Notes: generated from the letters alone by a model not told the origin. Positions 16,853-25,758 are shown, numbered from the stretch's first letter. The stretch is DNA of 64,000 nucleotides from Geothermobacter sp964501815 (GCA_964501815.1 CAZCUR010000001.1:1-64000), one strand, 5' to 3'. Translations and numbers: made by a program.

Positions 16853-18553
16853 GTGAAAAAAACGGGTTCTCAGATTCTGCTGGAATGTCTTCAGCTCGAA
16901 GGGGTGGACACCATTTTCGGGTATCCCGGCGGGGCGGTCATCAACATTTATGACGATCTGCCGGATTATCCCTCCATCACTCATGTCCTGACGCGCCACG
17001 AACAGGCCGCGGTTCACGCCGCTGACGGTTATGCCCGCAGTACCGGCAAGGTCGGGGTCGCCCTTGCCACCAGCGGTCCGGGAGCGACCAACACGGTTAC
17101 CGGAATCGCGACCGCCTACATGGATTCGATTCCGCTCGTGGTCATCACCGGGCAGGTGCCGACGCCGCTGATTGGCAACGATGCCTTTCAGGAGGCTGAT
17201 ATGGTCGGCATAACCCGGCCGATTACCAAGCACAACTATCTGGTGAAGGATATCCGTGACCTGGCCCGAATCGTCAAGCAGGCCTTTTATATCGCCCGCA
17301 CCGGCCGTCCCGGTCCGGTGCTGATTGACCTGCCCAAGGACGTTCAGGTCGCCACCTGCAAGTTTGAATATCCGGAAACGGTCGATCTGCGCGGCTACAA
17401 GCCGACCTACACGGGGAATCCCCGCCAGATCGCCAAGGCGGCCAGGATGATTCTCGGTGCGCGCAAACCGGTTATCTATGTCGGCGGCGGCGCGACCCTG
17501 TCCGATTGCGGCAGCGAGCTTCTGGAACTGGCTGAAATGCTGCAGGTTCCTGTGACCACCACTCTCATGGGGATGGCGACCTTCCCGGGCAATCACGACC
17601 TGTCCCTCGGGATGCTGGGCATGCACGGCACCTATTATGCCAATATGGCCGTCACCAATACCGACCTGCTGATCGCTGTCGGTGCCAGGTTCGACGATCG
17701 TGTCACCGGCAAAATCGACACCTTTGCGCCTCACGCCAAAATCATTCACGTCGATATCGACCCGACTTCGATCAAGAAGAATGTCCGGGTCGATCTGCCC
17801 ATCGTCGGGGATTTGAAACAGGTGTTGGCCGCTCTCGTGCGCAAACTGCATGAGGAAGGGGACGGTGTGGCCGCGCTTCGGGAACGCACCGGCGAATGGC
17901 TCGAGGAGATTTCAGGCTGGAAAGAAAAGCACCCCCTGACCTACAGCTTTTCCGAAAGTGAAATCAAGCCCCAGTACGTCATTGAAAAACTGAGCGAGAT
18001 TCTGGATGACAACGCCATCATCACGACCGAAGTCGGTCAGCACCAGATGTGGGCCGCTCAGTTTTTCCGTTTCAAGCAGCCTCGCACCTTTCTGACCTCA
18101 GGTGGGCTGGGCACCATGGGTTACGGCCTTCCGGCCGCGCTGGGCGCGCAGATGGCCTTCCCCGACCGCCAGGTCATCGATATTTCCGGGGACGGGTCTT
18201 TCCAGATGAATTCCCAGGAACTGGCAACCCTGGTGCAGTACAGGCTGCCGGTCAAGATCGTCATTCTCAACAACAACTACCTTGGCATGGTGCGCCAGTG
18301 GCAGCAGCTCTTCTTCGAGCGCAACTACAGCCAGACGCCGCTGGAGGTGCCCATTGACTTTGTCAAGCTGGCCGAGGCCTATGGCGCCACCGGTCTGAGC
18401 ACCGACCGGGTTGACCAGGTGGAGGAGATGATCCGCAAGGCGCTCGCAACCCCGGGGCCGGTGATTATGGAATTCAAGGTGGCACGGGAGGAAAATGTTC
18501 TGCCGATGGTGCCCGCCGGTCGCAGTATTCATGAGATGGTGCTGGCGTCCTGA
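16853..18553 (+). CDS. ilvB: Acetolactate synthase, large (catalytic) subunit
   Basis: Thiamine-diphosphate enzyme that condenses pyruvate with pyruvate or 2-ketobutyrate, the first common step of branched-chain synthesis. In the 566 residues the catalytic glutamate lies in TRHEQAAVHAADGYAR. The ThDP/Mg motif runs from GDGSFQMN to ILNNN about 28 residues later. ARFDDRVTGK is the FAD-domain signature. GTG 16853 is the start, with AGGAGG six bases upstream. Upstream ATG-like starts lack a site. It is followed by ilvN, the regulatory subunit. Confidence 0.97.
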   Translation: MKKTGSQILLECLQLEGVDTIFGYPGGAVINIYDDLPDYPSITHVLTRHEQAAVHAADGYARSTGKVGVALATSGPGATNTVTGIATAYMDSIPLVVITGQVPTPLIGNDAFQEADMVGITRPITKHNYLVKDIRDLARIVKQAFYIARTGRPGPVLIDLPKDVQVATCKFEYPETVDLRGYKPTYTGNPRQIAKAARMILGARKPVIYVGGGATLSDCGSELLELAEMLQVPVTTTLMGMATFPGNHDLSLGMLGMHGTYYANMAVTNTDLLIAVGARFDDRVTGKIDTFAPHAKIIHVDIDPTSIKKNVRVDLPIVGDLKQVLAALVRKLHEEGDGVAALRERTGEWLEEISGWKEKHPLTYSFSESEIKPQYVIEKLSEILDDNAIITTEVGQHQMWAAQFFRFKQPRTFLTSGGLGTMGYGLPAALGAQMAFPDRQVIDISGDGSFQMNSQELATLVQYRLPVKIVILNNNYLGMVRQWQQLFFERNYSQTPLEVPIDFVKLAEAYGATGLSTDRVDQVEEMIRKALATPGPVIMEFKVAREENVLPMVPAGRSIHEMVLAS

Positions 18554-18584
18554 GGCCGCCTGAGATGCAAGGAGGATTGATGCC

Positions 18585-19082
18585 ATGAAACATACCATAT
18601 CTGTTCTGGTGGAAAACGAGTTCGGGGTGCTGGCGCGGGTTGCCGGTCTTTTTTCCGGACGCGGATTCAATATCGAGAGCCTCTCCGTCGCGCCGACCCT
18701 TGATCCGAGTCTGTCGCGCATGACCATTGTCACCCGCGGTGATGACCGAATTCTCGAGCAGATCAACAAGCAGCTCAACAAGCTGATCGACACGGTCAAG
18801 GTGATTGATTTTACCGGGGAGGACTTTGTCGAACGGGAGCTGGCCTTGGTCAAGGTGAATGCCGATGAGTCGGTACGCGCCGAGGTGTTGCGCATTGCCG
18901 ACATTTTCCGCAGCAAGGTGGTTGATGTCTCGCCCCGTTCCTATACCCTCGAAGTGACGGGTGCGCCCGCCAAAATCGACGCCATTGTCGAACTTCTGCG
19001 CCCCATCGGTATCAAGGAGTTGGTACGTACAGGGCCGGTGGTCCTCGGACGGGGGCCCAAGGGATGGAAGCAGCGGGACTGA
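18585..19082 (+). CDS. ilvN: Acetolactate synthase, small (regulatory) subunit
   Basis: ACT-domain subunit that activates IlvB and confers valine feedback inhibition. The 165 residues begin with the ACT domain (VENEFGVLARVAGLFSGRG, then FNIESL). A second, C-terminal ACT-like half follows, as in the long IlvH-type small subunits. An AAGGAGG site precedes ATG 18585. The gene lies 31 bases after ilvB. Confidence 0.97.
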   Translation: MKHTISVLVENEFGVLARVAGLFSGRGFNIESLSVAPTLDPSLSRMTIVTRGDDRILEQINKQLNKLIDTVKVIDFTGEDFVERELALVKVNADESVRAEVLRIADIFRSKVVDVSPRSYTLEVTGAPAKIDAIVELLRPIGIKELVRTGPVVLGRGPKGWKQRD

Positions 19083-19097
19083 CCGGGGTAAAGAGAC

Positions 19098-19126
19098 TGG
19101 CCCGAGACGTCCGGCTGTGATATAAG
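19098..19126 (+). promoter_or_regulatory. Possible extended -10 promoter for ilvC
   Basis: -10 TATAAG (19121-19126) is preceded by an extended TGA (19118-19120), but the -35 region (TGGCCC) is poor. It would allow extra ilvC transcription separate from ilvBN. Consensus match only. Confidence 0.4.
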
Positions 19127-19171
19127 ACGCCGGTTGCATACCTTTTTCAGGAGAGCAAGGGAGAAATTCTT

Positions 19172-20182
19172 ATGAAGGTCTATTACGACAAGGATGCCGA
19201 TCTTTCCATTATCCGGGGCATGAAGGTGACCATCGTCGGTTACGGTTCCCAGGGGCATGCCCATGCCAACAACCTGAAGGATTCCGGAGTGGATGTCACC
19301 GTGGCCCTGCGCCCCGGGTCCGGTTCGGCCGCCAAGGCCGAAAATGCCGGGCTGAAGGTTCTTCCGGTGCCTGAGGCCGTCGCCGGGGCCGACCTGGTGA
19401 TGATTCTGACCCCTGACGAGTTTCAGGCGCAGCTGTACCGTGATGAGGTCGAACCGAATCTGAAGCAGGGGGCGACCCTGGCCTTTGCCCACGGATTTTC
19501 CATTCATTACAACCAGATTGTTCCCCGGGCCGATCTGGATGTCATCATGATCGCCCCGAAGGCTCCGGGCCATACGGTGCGCAGCGAATTTGTCAAGGGC
19601 GGGGGGATCCCTGATCTGATCGCCGTCTTCCAGGACGCCTCCGGGAACGCCAAGAATGTTGCCCTGTCCTATGCCAGCGCCATTGGCGGCGGACGCACCG
19701 GCATTATCGAGACAACCTTCAAGGATGAGACCGAGACCGACCTGTTTGGTGAACAGGCGGTTTTGTGTGGCGGCGTTGTTGAGCTGATCAAGGCTGGCTT
19801 TGAAACCCTGGTCGAGGCCGGATACGCTCCGGAGATGGCCTATTTTGAATGCCTGCACGAAATGAAGCTCATTGTCGACCTGATCTACGAAGGCGGCATC
19901 GCCAACATGAACTATTCCATTTCCAACAATGCCGAGTATGGGGAATATGTCACCGGCCCGAAGGTCATCAACGAGGCATCGCGCCAGGCGATGCGTGAAT
20001 GCCTGAAGAACATCCAGAACGGTGAATATGCCAAGCGCTTTATTCTCGAGGGGCAGACCGGATACCCGGAAATGACGGCGCGGCGGCGGCTTATGGCGGC
20101 CCACCCCATTGAGCAGGTCGGAGAGCGGTTGCGCAGCATGATGCCGTGGATCCAGAAAATCGTCGATAAGAGCAAAAACTGA
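19172..20182 (+). CDS. ilvC: Ketol-acid reductoisomerase (class I)
   Basis: NADPH-dependent isomerisation and reduction of acetolactate. The 336-residue length marks the short class I enzyme. The Rossmann motif GYGSQGHAHANNL is near residue 25. It is followed by a cofactor loop with Arg and Ser (LRPGSGS), typical of NADPH preference. The metal-binding knotted domain shows DLFGEQAVLCGG and YEGG. AGGAGAGCAAGGGAG lies upstream of ATG 19172. A GC-rich hairpin follows the gene. Confidence 0.97.
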   Translation: MKVYYDKDADLSIIRGMKVTIVGYGSQGHAHANNLKDSGVDVTVALRPGSGSAAKAENAGLKVLPVPEAVAGADLVMILTPDEFQAQLYRDEVEPNLKQGATLAFAHGFSIHYNQIVPRADLDVIMIAPKAPGHTVRSEFVKGGGIPDLIAVFQDASGNAKNVALSYASAIGGGRTGIIETTFKDETETDLFGEQAVLCGGVVELIKAGFETLVEAGYAPEMAYFECLHEMKLIVDLIYEGGIANMNYSISNNAEYGEYVTGPKVINEASRQAMRECLKNIQNGEYAKRFILEGQTGYPEMTARRRLMAAHPIEQVGERLRSMMPWIQKIVDKSKN

Positions 20183-20191
20183 GACATTCCC

Positions 20192-20213
20192 GGCCGGGCC
20201 GCAAGGCCCGGCC
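20192..20213 (+). terminator. GC-rich hairpin between ilvC and psd
   Basis: A perfect 9-bp GGCCGGGCC stem capped by a GCAA tetraloop, with no T tract. More likely an mRNA-stabilising or processing hairpin that sets ilvC apart from psd-pssA than a full terminator. Confidence 0.45.
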
Positions 20214-20237
20214 AATCTGCTTTGAGGTAACCCGTCT

Positions 20238-20882
20238 GTGCATGATCGCAGTCATCCCATAGCCAGTGAAGGCTACCCCTTCATCATTTTGTCGGCCTTC
20301 GTCACCCTCGTTCTGGCGTTGCTGGGTTGGACCCTGGCAACCCTGGTTCTGTTGGCCCTGACCCTGTTCATTGTCTATTTCTTCCGCAATCCCGAACGGA
20401 CGGTTCCCCGGGGGGAGGGGCTGGTGGTTGCTCCGGCCGATGGGCGCATTGTCTTTCTCGACCGGGTGGAAGATGCGCCGAAAATGGACGGTCCCGCCCT
20501 GAAGGTGAGTATCTTCATGTCGGTTTTCAATGTGCATGTCAATCGTTTCCCCTGTACCGGCACGGTGGTCGACAGCTGGTACAAAAAGGGTGCCTTTGTC
20601 AATGCGGCTCTTGACAAGGCCAGCGAAAGGAATGAACAGCAGGGGCTTTTGATCGATTGCGGCGAAAAACGCAAGCTGGTCTGTGTCCAGGTGGCCGGAC
20701 TGATTGCCCGGCGCATTGTCTGCTATCCGCGCATCGGCGACCAGCTGGCAACGGGAGAACGCTACGGACTCATCCGCTTCGGCAGCCGGGTTGATGTCTA
20801 TCTGCCGATCGACTTCAAGGTTCAGGTCAGTCTCGGGCAGACAACCGTGGCCGGAGAAACGATTCTGGGGCAATGGCAATGA
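20238..20882 (+). CDS. psd: Phosphatidylserine decarboxylase proenzyme, short type
   Basis: Pyruvoyl enzyme that makes phosphatidylethanolamine from phosphatidylserine at the inner membrane. The 214 residues match the short (archaeal-type) form. Two N-terminal hydrophobic helices (about 15-50) are followed by FFRNPERTVP, APADGRI, MSVFNVHVNR and the C-terminal self-cleavage region LIRFGSRVDVY, where the G-S bond would be split to form the pyruvoyl group. The start is GTG 20238 with GAGG ten bases upstream. It overlaps pssA by four bases, pairing the two consecutive pathway steps. Confidence 0.95.
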   Translation: MHDRSHPIASEGYPFIILSAFVTLVLALLGWTLATLVLLALTLFIVYFFRNPERTVPRGEGLVVAPADGRIVFLDRVEDAPKMDGPALKVSIFMSVFNVHVNRFPCTGTVVDSWYKKGAFVNAALDKASERNEQQGLLIDCGEKRKLVCVQVAGLIARRIVCYPRIGDQLATGERYGLIRFGSRVDVYLPIDFKVQVSLGQTTVAGETILGQWQ

Positions 20883-21688
20883 ATCAGCATAGCAGCAGCA
20901 ACGGCCGGCCGGCGGTGCGGCGCGGCGTCTACCTGCTTCCGAACCTGTTCACCACCGGGGGGTTGTTTGCCGGATTTTACAGTATTATCTCCACCATTCA
21001 CGGCAACTATGATGTTGCCGCCTGGTTTATTCTCGTTGCCACGGTGTTCGATGGTCTGGACGGCCGGGTTGCCCGCATGACCAACACGACCAGCCGGTTC
21101 GGGGTTGAATACGATTCCCTCGCCGACCTGGTGGCTTTTGGTGTTGCGCCGGGTGTACTGATGTACATGTGGGCGTTGCGTCCCTTTGGCAAACTCGGCT
21201 GGCTCGCGGCTTTTCTTTACGTTGTCTGCGGCGCCCTGAGGCTGGCCCGTTTCAACGTGCAGATCAACACCGTCGAATCGAAACGTTTTCTGGGGCTGCC
21301 TATTCCGGCTGCCGCCGGCATGGTGGCCTCCTGTGTTCTGCTCTTTTATTACCTCGGGGGCACCGGCACGATCAAAAAGGTCTCGGTCCTGTTACTGATA
21401 TACGGTCTGGCCTTTCTCATGGTCAGCAGTATCCGCTACTACTCGTTCAAGGACCCCGAGCTGGTCAAACGGCAGCCTTTTGGTGCCCTGGTTCTGATTA
21501 TTTTTCTGGTTATCGTTATCATCGCCCGGCCGGAGGTCATGCTGTTCAGCCTCGGTTTGGCCTATGTCGCCTCAGGCCCGGTGGGGCTTTTGTTCGGCTC
21601 CGCAAAGGGACAGCCCAAAGAGGATTCATCCGATCAGGTGGTTGCCGAGGTGAACGAGGAAAACGGCGTTGCCTATGACGATGAGTAG
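20879..21688 (+). CDS. pssA: CDP-diacylglycerol-serine O-phosphatidyltransferase
   Basis: Makes phosphatidylserine from CDP-diacylglycerol (the CdsA product) and serine. The 269-residue membrane protein has the CDP-alcohol phosphotransferase motif spread over DGLDGRVARM and GVEYDSLADLVAFG. About eight helices follow, then an acidic hydrophilic C-terminus. ATG 20879 overlaps the psd stop (ATGA); the in-frame ATG 20873 is an alternative. With cdsA and psd the window encodes the route from phosphatidate to phosphatidylethanolamine. Confidence 0.95.
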   Translation: MNQHSSSNGRPAVRRGVYLLPNLFTTGGLFAGFYSIISTIHGNYDVAAWFILVATVFDGLDGRVARMTNTTSRFGVEYDSLADLVAFGVAPGVLMYMWALRPFGKLGWLAAFLYVVCGALRLARFNVQINTVESKRFLGLPIPAAAGMVASCVLLFYYLGGTGTIKKVSVLLLIYGLAFLMVSSIRYYSFKDPELVKRQPFGALVLIIFLVIVIIARPEVMLFSLGLAYVASGPVGLLFGSAKGQPKEDSSDQVVAEVNEENGVAYDDE

Positions 21689-21698
21689 CAGGAAATTC

Positions 21699-21727
21699 TT
21701 GACAGGCTGACGCTGAGTCTGTTTAAT
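21699..21727 (+). promoter_or_regulatory. Sigma70-type promoter of the leuA T-box transcript
   Basis: A perfect TTGACA (21699-21704), a 17-base spacer and TTTAAT (21722-21727). Predicted start near 21734, directly upstream of the T-box stem I. Confidence 0.8.
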
Positions 21728-21733
21728 GACCAA

Positions 21734-21990
21734 CCAACAGTTTTGAAAAAAGGCGTTGAAGAGGAGTAGTAGACCTCCCTGCCGTTCCAGAGAGCCGGCG
21801 GTTGCTGTGAGCCGGTACGGAAAGGGGTCGAACTCGCCTTGGAGCCGCGAGGGTCAACGGATGTGCATCCCCAGCCTTCGCCGTCAGCCCGCGTCAAGGG
21901 CCAATGAAGGCCTTCCTCGCAGAGGGAGGCGAATCAGGGTGGTACCGCGAAGCATAGCTCTCGCCCCTGTGTCGGGCGGGAGCTTTTTTA
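21734..21990 (+). promoter_or_regulatory. Leucine T-box riboswitch (tRNA-sensing leader of leuA)
   Basis: The leader binds tRNA-Leu and, when it is uncharged, prevents termination ahead of leuA. AGAGAG (21789-21794), a GCTGTGAGCCGG segment (from 21804) and GAACTC form stem I, with CTC (21833-21835) as the Leu specifier codon. The near-universal T-box sequence AGGGTGGTACCGCG is at 21936-21949. Its bulge TGGT would pair with an A-discriminator NCCA end, as tRNA-Leu has. A terminator hairpin follows. This explains almost all of the gap between pssA and leuA. Confidence 0.95.
21956..21989 (+). terminator. Conditional terminator of the Leu T-box
   Basis: An 11-bp stem with one G-T pair (21956-21966 with 21974-21984) followed by a T run to 21989. 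It starts seven bases after the T-box core, whose pairing as an antiterminator would exclude it. Confidence 0.9.
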
Positions 21991-22046
21991 TTTGTCCCAG
22001 TGCAGATGGGAGAGTCAGGCCAGTTCAAGAAAGGAGGTGGTTCCGT

Positions 22047-22157
22047 TTGGAAAGTGACCTGGGTGATTTGGCATGGAACCGAAACCTGACAGACGAAACC
22101 CTTCAACCCGATCGGAACCGCACCTCAATCCCATGGCGGTTCAGGAGGTTACCATGA
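22047..22157 (+). CDS. Candidate 36-codon leader ORF overlapping leuA
   Basis: An unrecognised short reading frame between the T-box terminator and leuA. It would start at TTG 22047, eight bases after a strong AAGGAGGT (22031-22038). It ends with TGA at 22155-22157, overlapping the leuA ATG as ATGA. The 36-residue product is hydrophilic with five leucines (codons CTG, TTG, CTG, CTT, TTA). It may couple leuA translation to the leader, or the Shine-Dalgarno match may be chance. There is no homology evidence. Confidence 0.35.
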   Translation: MESDLGDLAWNRNLTDETLQPDRNRTSIPWRFRRLP

Positions 22158-23692
22158 GCGAGAAGAGACGGATCATCATTTTTGACACCACGTTGCGCGA
22201 CGGGGAGCAGAGCCCCGGCGCCAGTATGAACATTGATGAAAAACTGCGGGTGGCCCATCAGCTGGAGAAGCTGAACGTTGATGTTATCGAAGCCGGGTTC
22301 CCCATCGCCTCCGACGGTGATTTCGAGGCGGTCAAGAAAATTGCCCAGTCCATCAAAAAGCCGCAGATCGCCGGGCTGTGCCGCGCCAGTTTCAAGGATA
22401 TCGACCGCGCCTGGGAGGCGCTGCAGTACGCCGGGGAGCGGGGCCGGATTCATACCTTTATCGCCACCTCCGATATCCATATGGAGCGCAAGCTGCAGAT
22501 GCCGCCCGAAAAGGTTCTTGAAACGGCCGTCAAGGCGGTTCAGCATGCCAAGCAATACACCGACAACATTGAATTTTCCTGTGAGGACGCGGTGCGTACC
22601 CGTTTGCCGTTCCTGGCCGAGGTGGTTGAGGCGGTCATCGAAGCCGGTGCCACGACGGTCAATATCCCTGACACGGTCGGTTACGCCATTCCGCACGAGT
22701 TCTACGAGATCATCAAATACCTCAAGGAGAATGTGAAAAATATCGACAAGGCGGTCATTTCCGTGCACTGCCATAACGACCTCGGTCTGGCGGTGGCCAA
22801 TTCCCTGGCCGCACTGCGTGCCGGTGCCGGTCAGGTTGAATGCACCATCAACGGTATCGGGGAGCGGGCAGGCAACTGCTCCCTTGAAGAGGTGGTCATG
22901 GCGCTGCGTACCCGGCACGATATCATGCCCTATACCACCGATGTCGTGACCGAACAGATTTATGCCAGCAGCCGCCTGCTGTCGACCATCACCGGCATTT
23001 CCGTCCAGCCGAACAAGGCGATTGTCGGTGCCAACGCCTTTGCCCATGAAGCCGGCATCCATCAGCATGGGGTCATGATGGACAAGGAAACCTATGAAAT
23101 CATGACTCCGGAATCGATTGGACTGTCGAAAAACAAGCTGGTACTGGGCAAGCATTCCGGTCGCCATGCCTTTGTCGCCCGCCTCAAGGAGCTGGGCTAC
23201 GAGTTGTCCAAGGAAGATATCGAGAAGGCTTTTGTCCGGTTCAAGGCCCTGGCCGACGCCAAGAAGGAAATCTTCGACGAAGATCTCGATGCCATCGTCG
23301 CTGATGAAATCATCCGGGTGTCCGAGCGATACAAGCTGCTGCAGATGAATGTGTCGTCCGGCTCCTTCGCCGCACCGACCGCCACGGTCCAGATGGAAGT
23401 CGACGGCGAGGTTCGCAAAATTGCCGTTATTGGCGCCGGACCGGTGGATGCCGCCTTCAAGGCGATACGGGAGCTGACCGGGAGCAAGGCCAGTCTGGAA
23501 CAGTATGCGGTGGGGGCCATCACCGGCGGTACGGATGCCCAGGGAGAGTGCACGGTGCGTCTGAGGGAGAATGGCCGCGAGGTCATTGGTCAGGGAGCGG
23601 ATGAGGATATCATCGTGGCTTCGGCCAAAGCCTACATCAATGCCCTGAACAAAATGGCTTCGGTTATGGAACGAACCCGGGTGGCTATTTGA
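22154..23692 (+). CDS. leuA: 2-isopropylmalate synthase
   Basis: Condenses acetyl-CoA with 2-ketoisovalerate, the first step of leucine synthesis, and is normally feedback-inhibited by leucine. The 512 residues open with FDTTLRDGEQSPG (catalytic and metal-binding Arg-Asp). The HCHNDLGLAVANSL metal motif is near residue 205. NAFAHEAGIHQHGV begins the linker, and a C-terminal LeuA regulatory domain runs from about 390 to the end. ATG 22154 has AGGAGG five bases upstream. Expression is gated by the Leu T-box leader. Confidence 0.97.
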   Translation: MSEKRRIIIFDTTLRDGEQSPGASMNIDEKLRVAHQLEKLNVDVIEAGFPIASDGDFEAVKKIAQSIKKPQIAGLCRASFKDIDRAWEALQYAGERGRIHTFIATSDIHMERKLQMPPEKVLETAVKAVQHAKQYTDNIEFSCEDAVRTRLPFLAEVVEAVIEAGATTVNIPDTVGYAIPHEFYEIIKYLKENVKNIDKAVISVHCHNDLGLAVANSLAALRAGAGQVECTINGIGERAGNCSLEEVVMALRTRHDIMPYTTDVVTEQIYASSRLLSTITGISVQPNKAIVGANAFAHEAGIHQHGVMMDKETYEIMTPESIGLSKNKLVLGKHSGRHAFVARLKELGYELSKEDIEKAFVRFKALADAKKEIFDEDLDAIVADEIIRVSERYKLLQMNVSSGSFAAPTATVQMEVDGEVRKIAVIGAGPVDAAFKAIRELTGSKASLEQYAVGAITGGTDAQGECTVRLRENGREVIGQGADEDIIVASAKAYINALNKMASVMERTRVAI

Positions 23693-23773
23693 GCCGCTTC
23701 TGCAGACAGGATGGGACCGGCCGGTGATGTTTCGCCGGCCGGTCCTTTGTTGATTCCGAAACAAGGAGAGACG

Positions 23774-25072
23774 ATGGGACAGACAGTTGCCGAAAAGATT
23801 TTTGCCGCGCATCTGCGCGACGAGCCTTTCCCCGGAACCAAGGTGCTCGATTTGGACCGGGTCCTCTGCCATGAAATCACAACTCCGGTGGCCATCGCCG
23901 ATTTGCAATGGCGTGGCAAGGACCGGGTTTTTGATCCGGACAAAATCAAGGCGGTCATAGACCATGTTACCCCGTCCAAGGACAGCAAAACCGCCTTGCA
24001 GGCCAAGATCCTGCGCGACTGGGCGCGGCGCCACAACATCCGCGATTTTTTTGATGTCGGTCGCAATGGCGTCTGCCACGCCATATTTCCGGAAAAAGGG
24101 TATATCCGCCCCGGTTTTACCGTGATTATGGGCGACAGCCATACCTGTACCCATGGGGCTTTTGGGGCCTTTGCCGCCGGCGTTGGCACCACGGACCTTG
24201 AGGTTGGCATTCTCAAAGGAGTCTGCGCTTTTCGCGAGCCAAAGACCATCCGTATTGATCTGACCGGGACACTGCCCGAAGGTGTCTATGCCAAGGATGT
24301 CATTCTTTTTGTCATCGGCCAGATTGGGGTGAACGGAGCGACCGACCGGGTGATCGAATTCCACGGTGAAGTGATTGAGGCGATGAGCATGGAATCGCGC
24401 ATGACCTTGTGCAACATGGCCGTGGAAGCTGGCGGAACCTGCGGTATTTGTGAGCCGGACATGGTGACGGTCGATTACCTCTGGCCCTTTATCCAGCAGG
24501 AATTTGAGTCCCGGGAGGCGGCCCTGGCCGCATACCGTCGCTGGTGCGCCGATGAGGACGCGGAATACGACCAGGTTATGCGCTTTGATCTCAGCAACCT
24601 TGAGCCGCAGGTGACCTACGGCTACAAACCCGATTGTGTCAAACCGGTGGGAGAGATGGCCGGCCAGCGGGTCGACCAGGTCTATATCGGCAGCTGTACC
24701 AACGGACGTATTGAGGACCTGCGGGTTGCCGCCCAGGTGCTCAAGGGGCGGCGTATCGCCGATACGGTACGAGGTATCGTTTCGCCCGCGACGCCGCAGA
24801 TTTTCCAGCAGGCCCTGGCCGAAGGCATTATCGATGTTTTTATGGAAGCAGGGTTCTGTGTCACCAATCCGACCTGCGGGGCCTGCCTCGGTATGAGTAA
24901 CGGTGTGCTGGCCGAAGGAGAGGTCTGTGCCGCGACCACCAACCGCAATTTCAACGGTCGTATGGGCAAGGGGGGGATGGTCCATCTGATGAGCCCCGCA
25001 ACCGCCGCAGCGACCGCCGTTACCGGCGTCATCACGGATGCCCGGCCCATGCTGGCCGAGTCGGCAGCCTGA
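23774..25072 (+). CDS. leuC: 3-isopropylmalate dehydratase, large subunit
   Basis: [4Fe-4S] isomerase that, with LeuD, converts 2- to 3-isopropylmalate. The 432 residues are shorter than E. coli LeuC and fit the LeuC2/HacA-like group. Cluster ligands are the Cys of IGSCTNGR and the CxxC of NPTCGACLGMS. MGDSHTCTHGAFG is the active-site histidine region. AAGGAGAG lies upstream of ATG 23774. A homoaconitase activity cannot be excluded from sequence alone, but the leu context favours isopropylmalate. Confidence 0.96.
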   Translation: MGQTVAEKIFAAHLRDEPFPGTKVLDLDRVLCHEITTPVAIADLQWRGKDRVFDPDKIKAVIDHVTPSKDSKTALQAKILRDWARRHNIRDFFDVGRNGVCHAIFPEKGYIRPGFTVIMGDSHTCTHGAFGAFAAGVGTTDLEVGILKGVCAFREPKTIRIDLTGTLPEGVYAKDVILFVIGQIGVNGATDRVIEFHGEVIEAMSMESRMTLCNMAVEAGGTCGICEPDMVTVDYLWPFIQQEFESREAALAAYRRWCADEDAEYDQVMRFDLSNLEPQVTYGYKPDCVKPVGEMAGQRVDQVYIGSCTNGRIEDLRVAAQVLKGRRIADTVRGIVSPATPQIFQQALAEGIIDVFMEAGFCVTNPTCGACLGMSNGVLAEGEVCAATTNRNFNGRMGKGGMVHLMSPATAAATAVTGVITDARPMLAESAA

Positions 25073-25088
25073 TATGAAGGAGGTGAAC

Positions 25089-25622
25089 ATGTCCAAAAAG
25101 GTTTTCGGTGGTCCGGCGCTGCTTCTGGACCGCTCCGATATCAATACCGACGAAATCATCCCGGCCAAATATCTGACCGAAGTCACCAAGGAAGCACTCA
25201 AGCCCTACATGCTGGAGGACCTCAAGCTGGAGGGGTTCGATCCTGCGTCCGAAAGGGTCAGGCAGGCCCGGGTCATTGTCACCCGGGAGAATTTTGGCTG
25301 CGGATCTTCCAGGGAACATGCCCCCTGGGTGTTTGAAGTCAATGGGGTCCACACTATTATCGCCGAAAGCTACGCCCGTATCTTTCGCCAGAACATGTTC
25401 AACTGTGGCATGCTCGCCATCGAGTTGCCCAAGGCTGACATCGACGCCATTTTCGCCCTGGCTGACAAGGGCGAGGTTGTTGTGGACGTCGATGTGGAAA
25501 CGCAGACCCTGGTTGCCAGGGCCGGCGATGCGGAGCGCCGTTTTCAGTTCGATATCAGCCCCTTCGACAAGGCCCTGGTTCAGGCCGGCGGCTGGGTGGA
25601 GTACGCCGACGCCCGTTACTGA
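25089..25622 (+). CDS. leuD: 3-isopropylmalate dehydratase, small subunit
   Basis: Swivel-domain partner of LeuC. The 177 residues show DINTDEIIPAKYLT, which carries substrate contacts, and the loop FGCGSSREHAPW that reaches the LeuC active site. AAGGAGGTG is placed well for ATG 25089. It is 16 bases after leuC and ends at a strong terminator, closing the leuA-leuC-leuD transcript. Confidence 0.97.
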   Translation: MSKKVFGGPALLLDRSDINTDEIIPAKYLTEVTKEALKPYMLEDLKLEGFDPASERVRQARVIVTRENFGCGSSREHAPWVFEVNGVHTIIAESYARIFRQNMFNCGMLAIELPKADIDAIFALADKGEVVVDVDVETQTLVARAGDAERRFQFDISPFDKALVQAGGWVEYADARY

Positions 25623-25646
25623 GCCTGACTCTTGCTTTGTGCCGTG

Positions 25647-25681
25647 AAAAAAAACCGCCCGGTACGGGCGGTTTTTTTTTA
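25647..25681. terminator. Intrinsic terminator after leuD
   Basis: An ACCGCCCG/CGGGCGGT stem (25654-25661 with 25665-25672), a GTA loop, A8 before and T9 after. The symmetry would allow function on both strands, though only the plus strand has a gene to end. Confidence 0.95.
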
Positions 25682-25758
25682 AGCCCGTCGGGACAATCAG
25701 CCGATAGAGGTTAAAATAAAACTGTTCATCGTCCCTGGGTTCCCGTAAGGAGGCTGTC

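Noticed and set aside
22103..25201. Minus-strand open frame of about 1032 codons opposite leuA and leuC
   Set aside because: His/Gly/Asp-rich translation with no family motif; it mirrors the codon bias of leuA and leuC and spans the intergenic region without a start signal.
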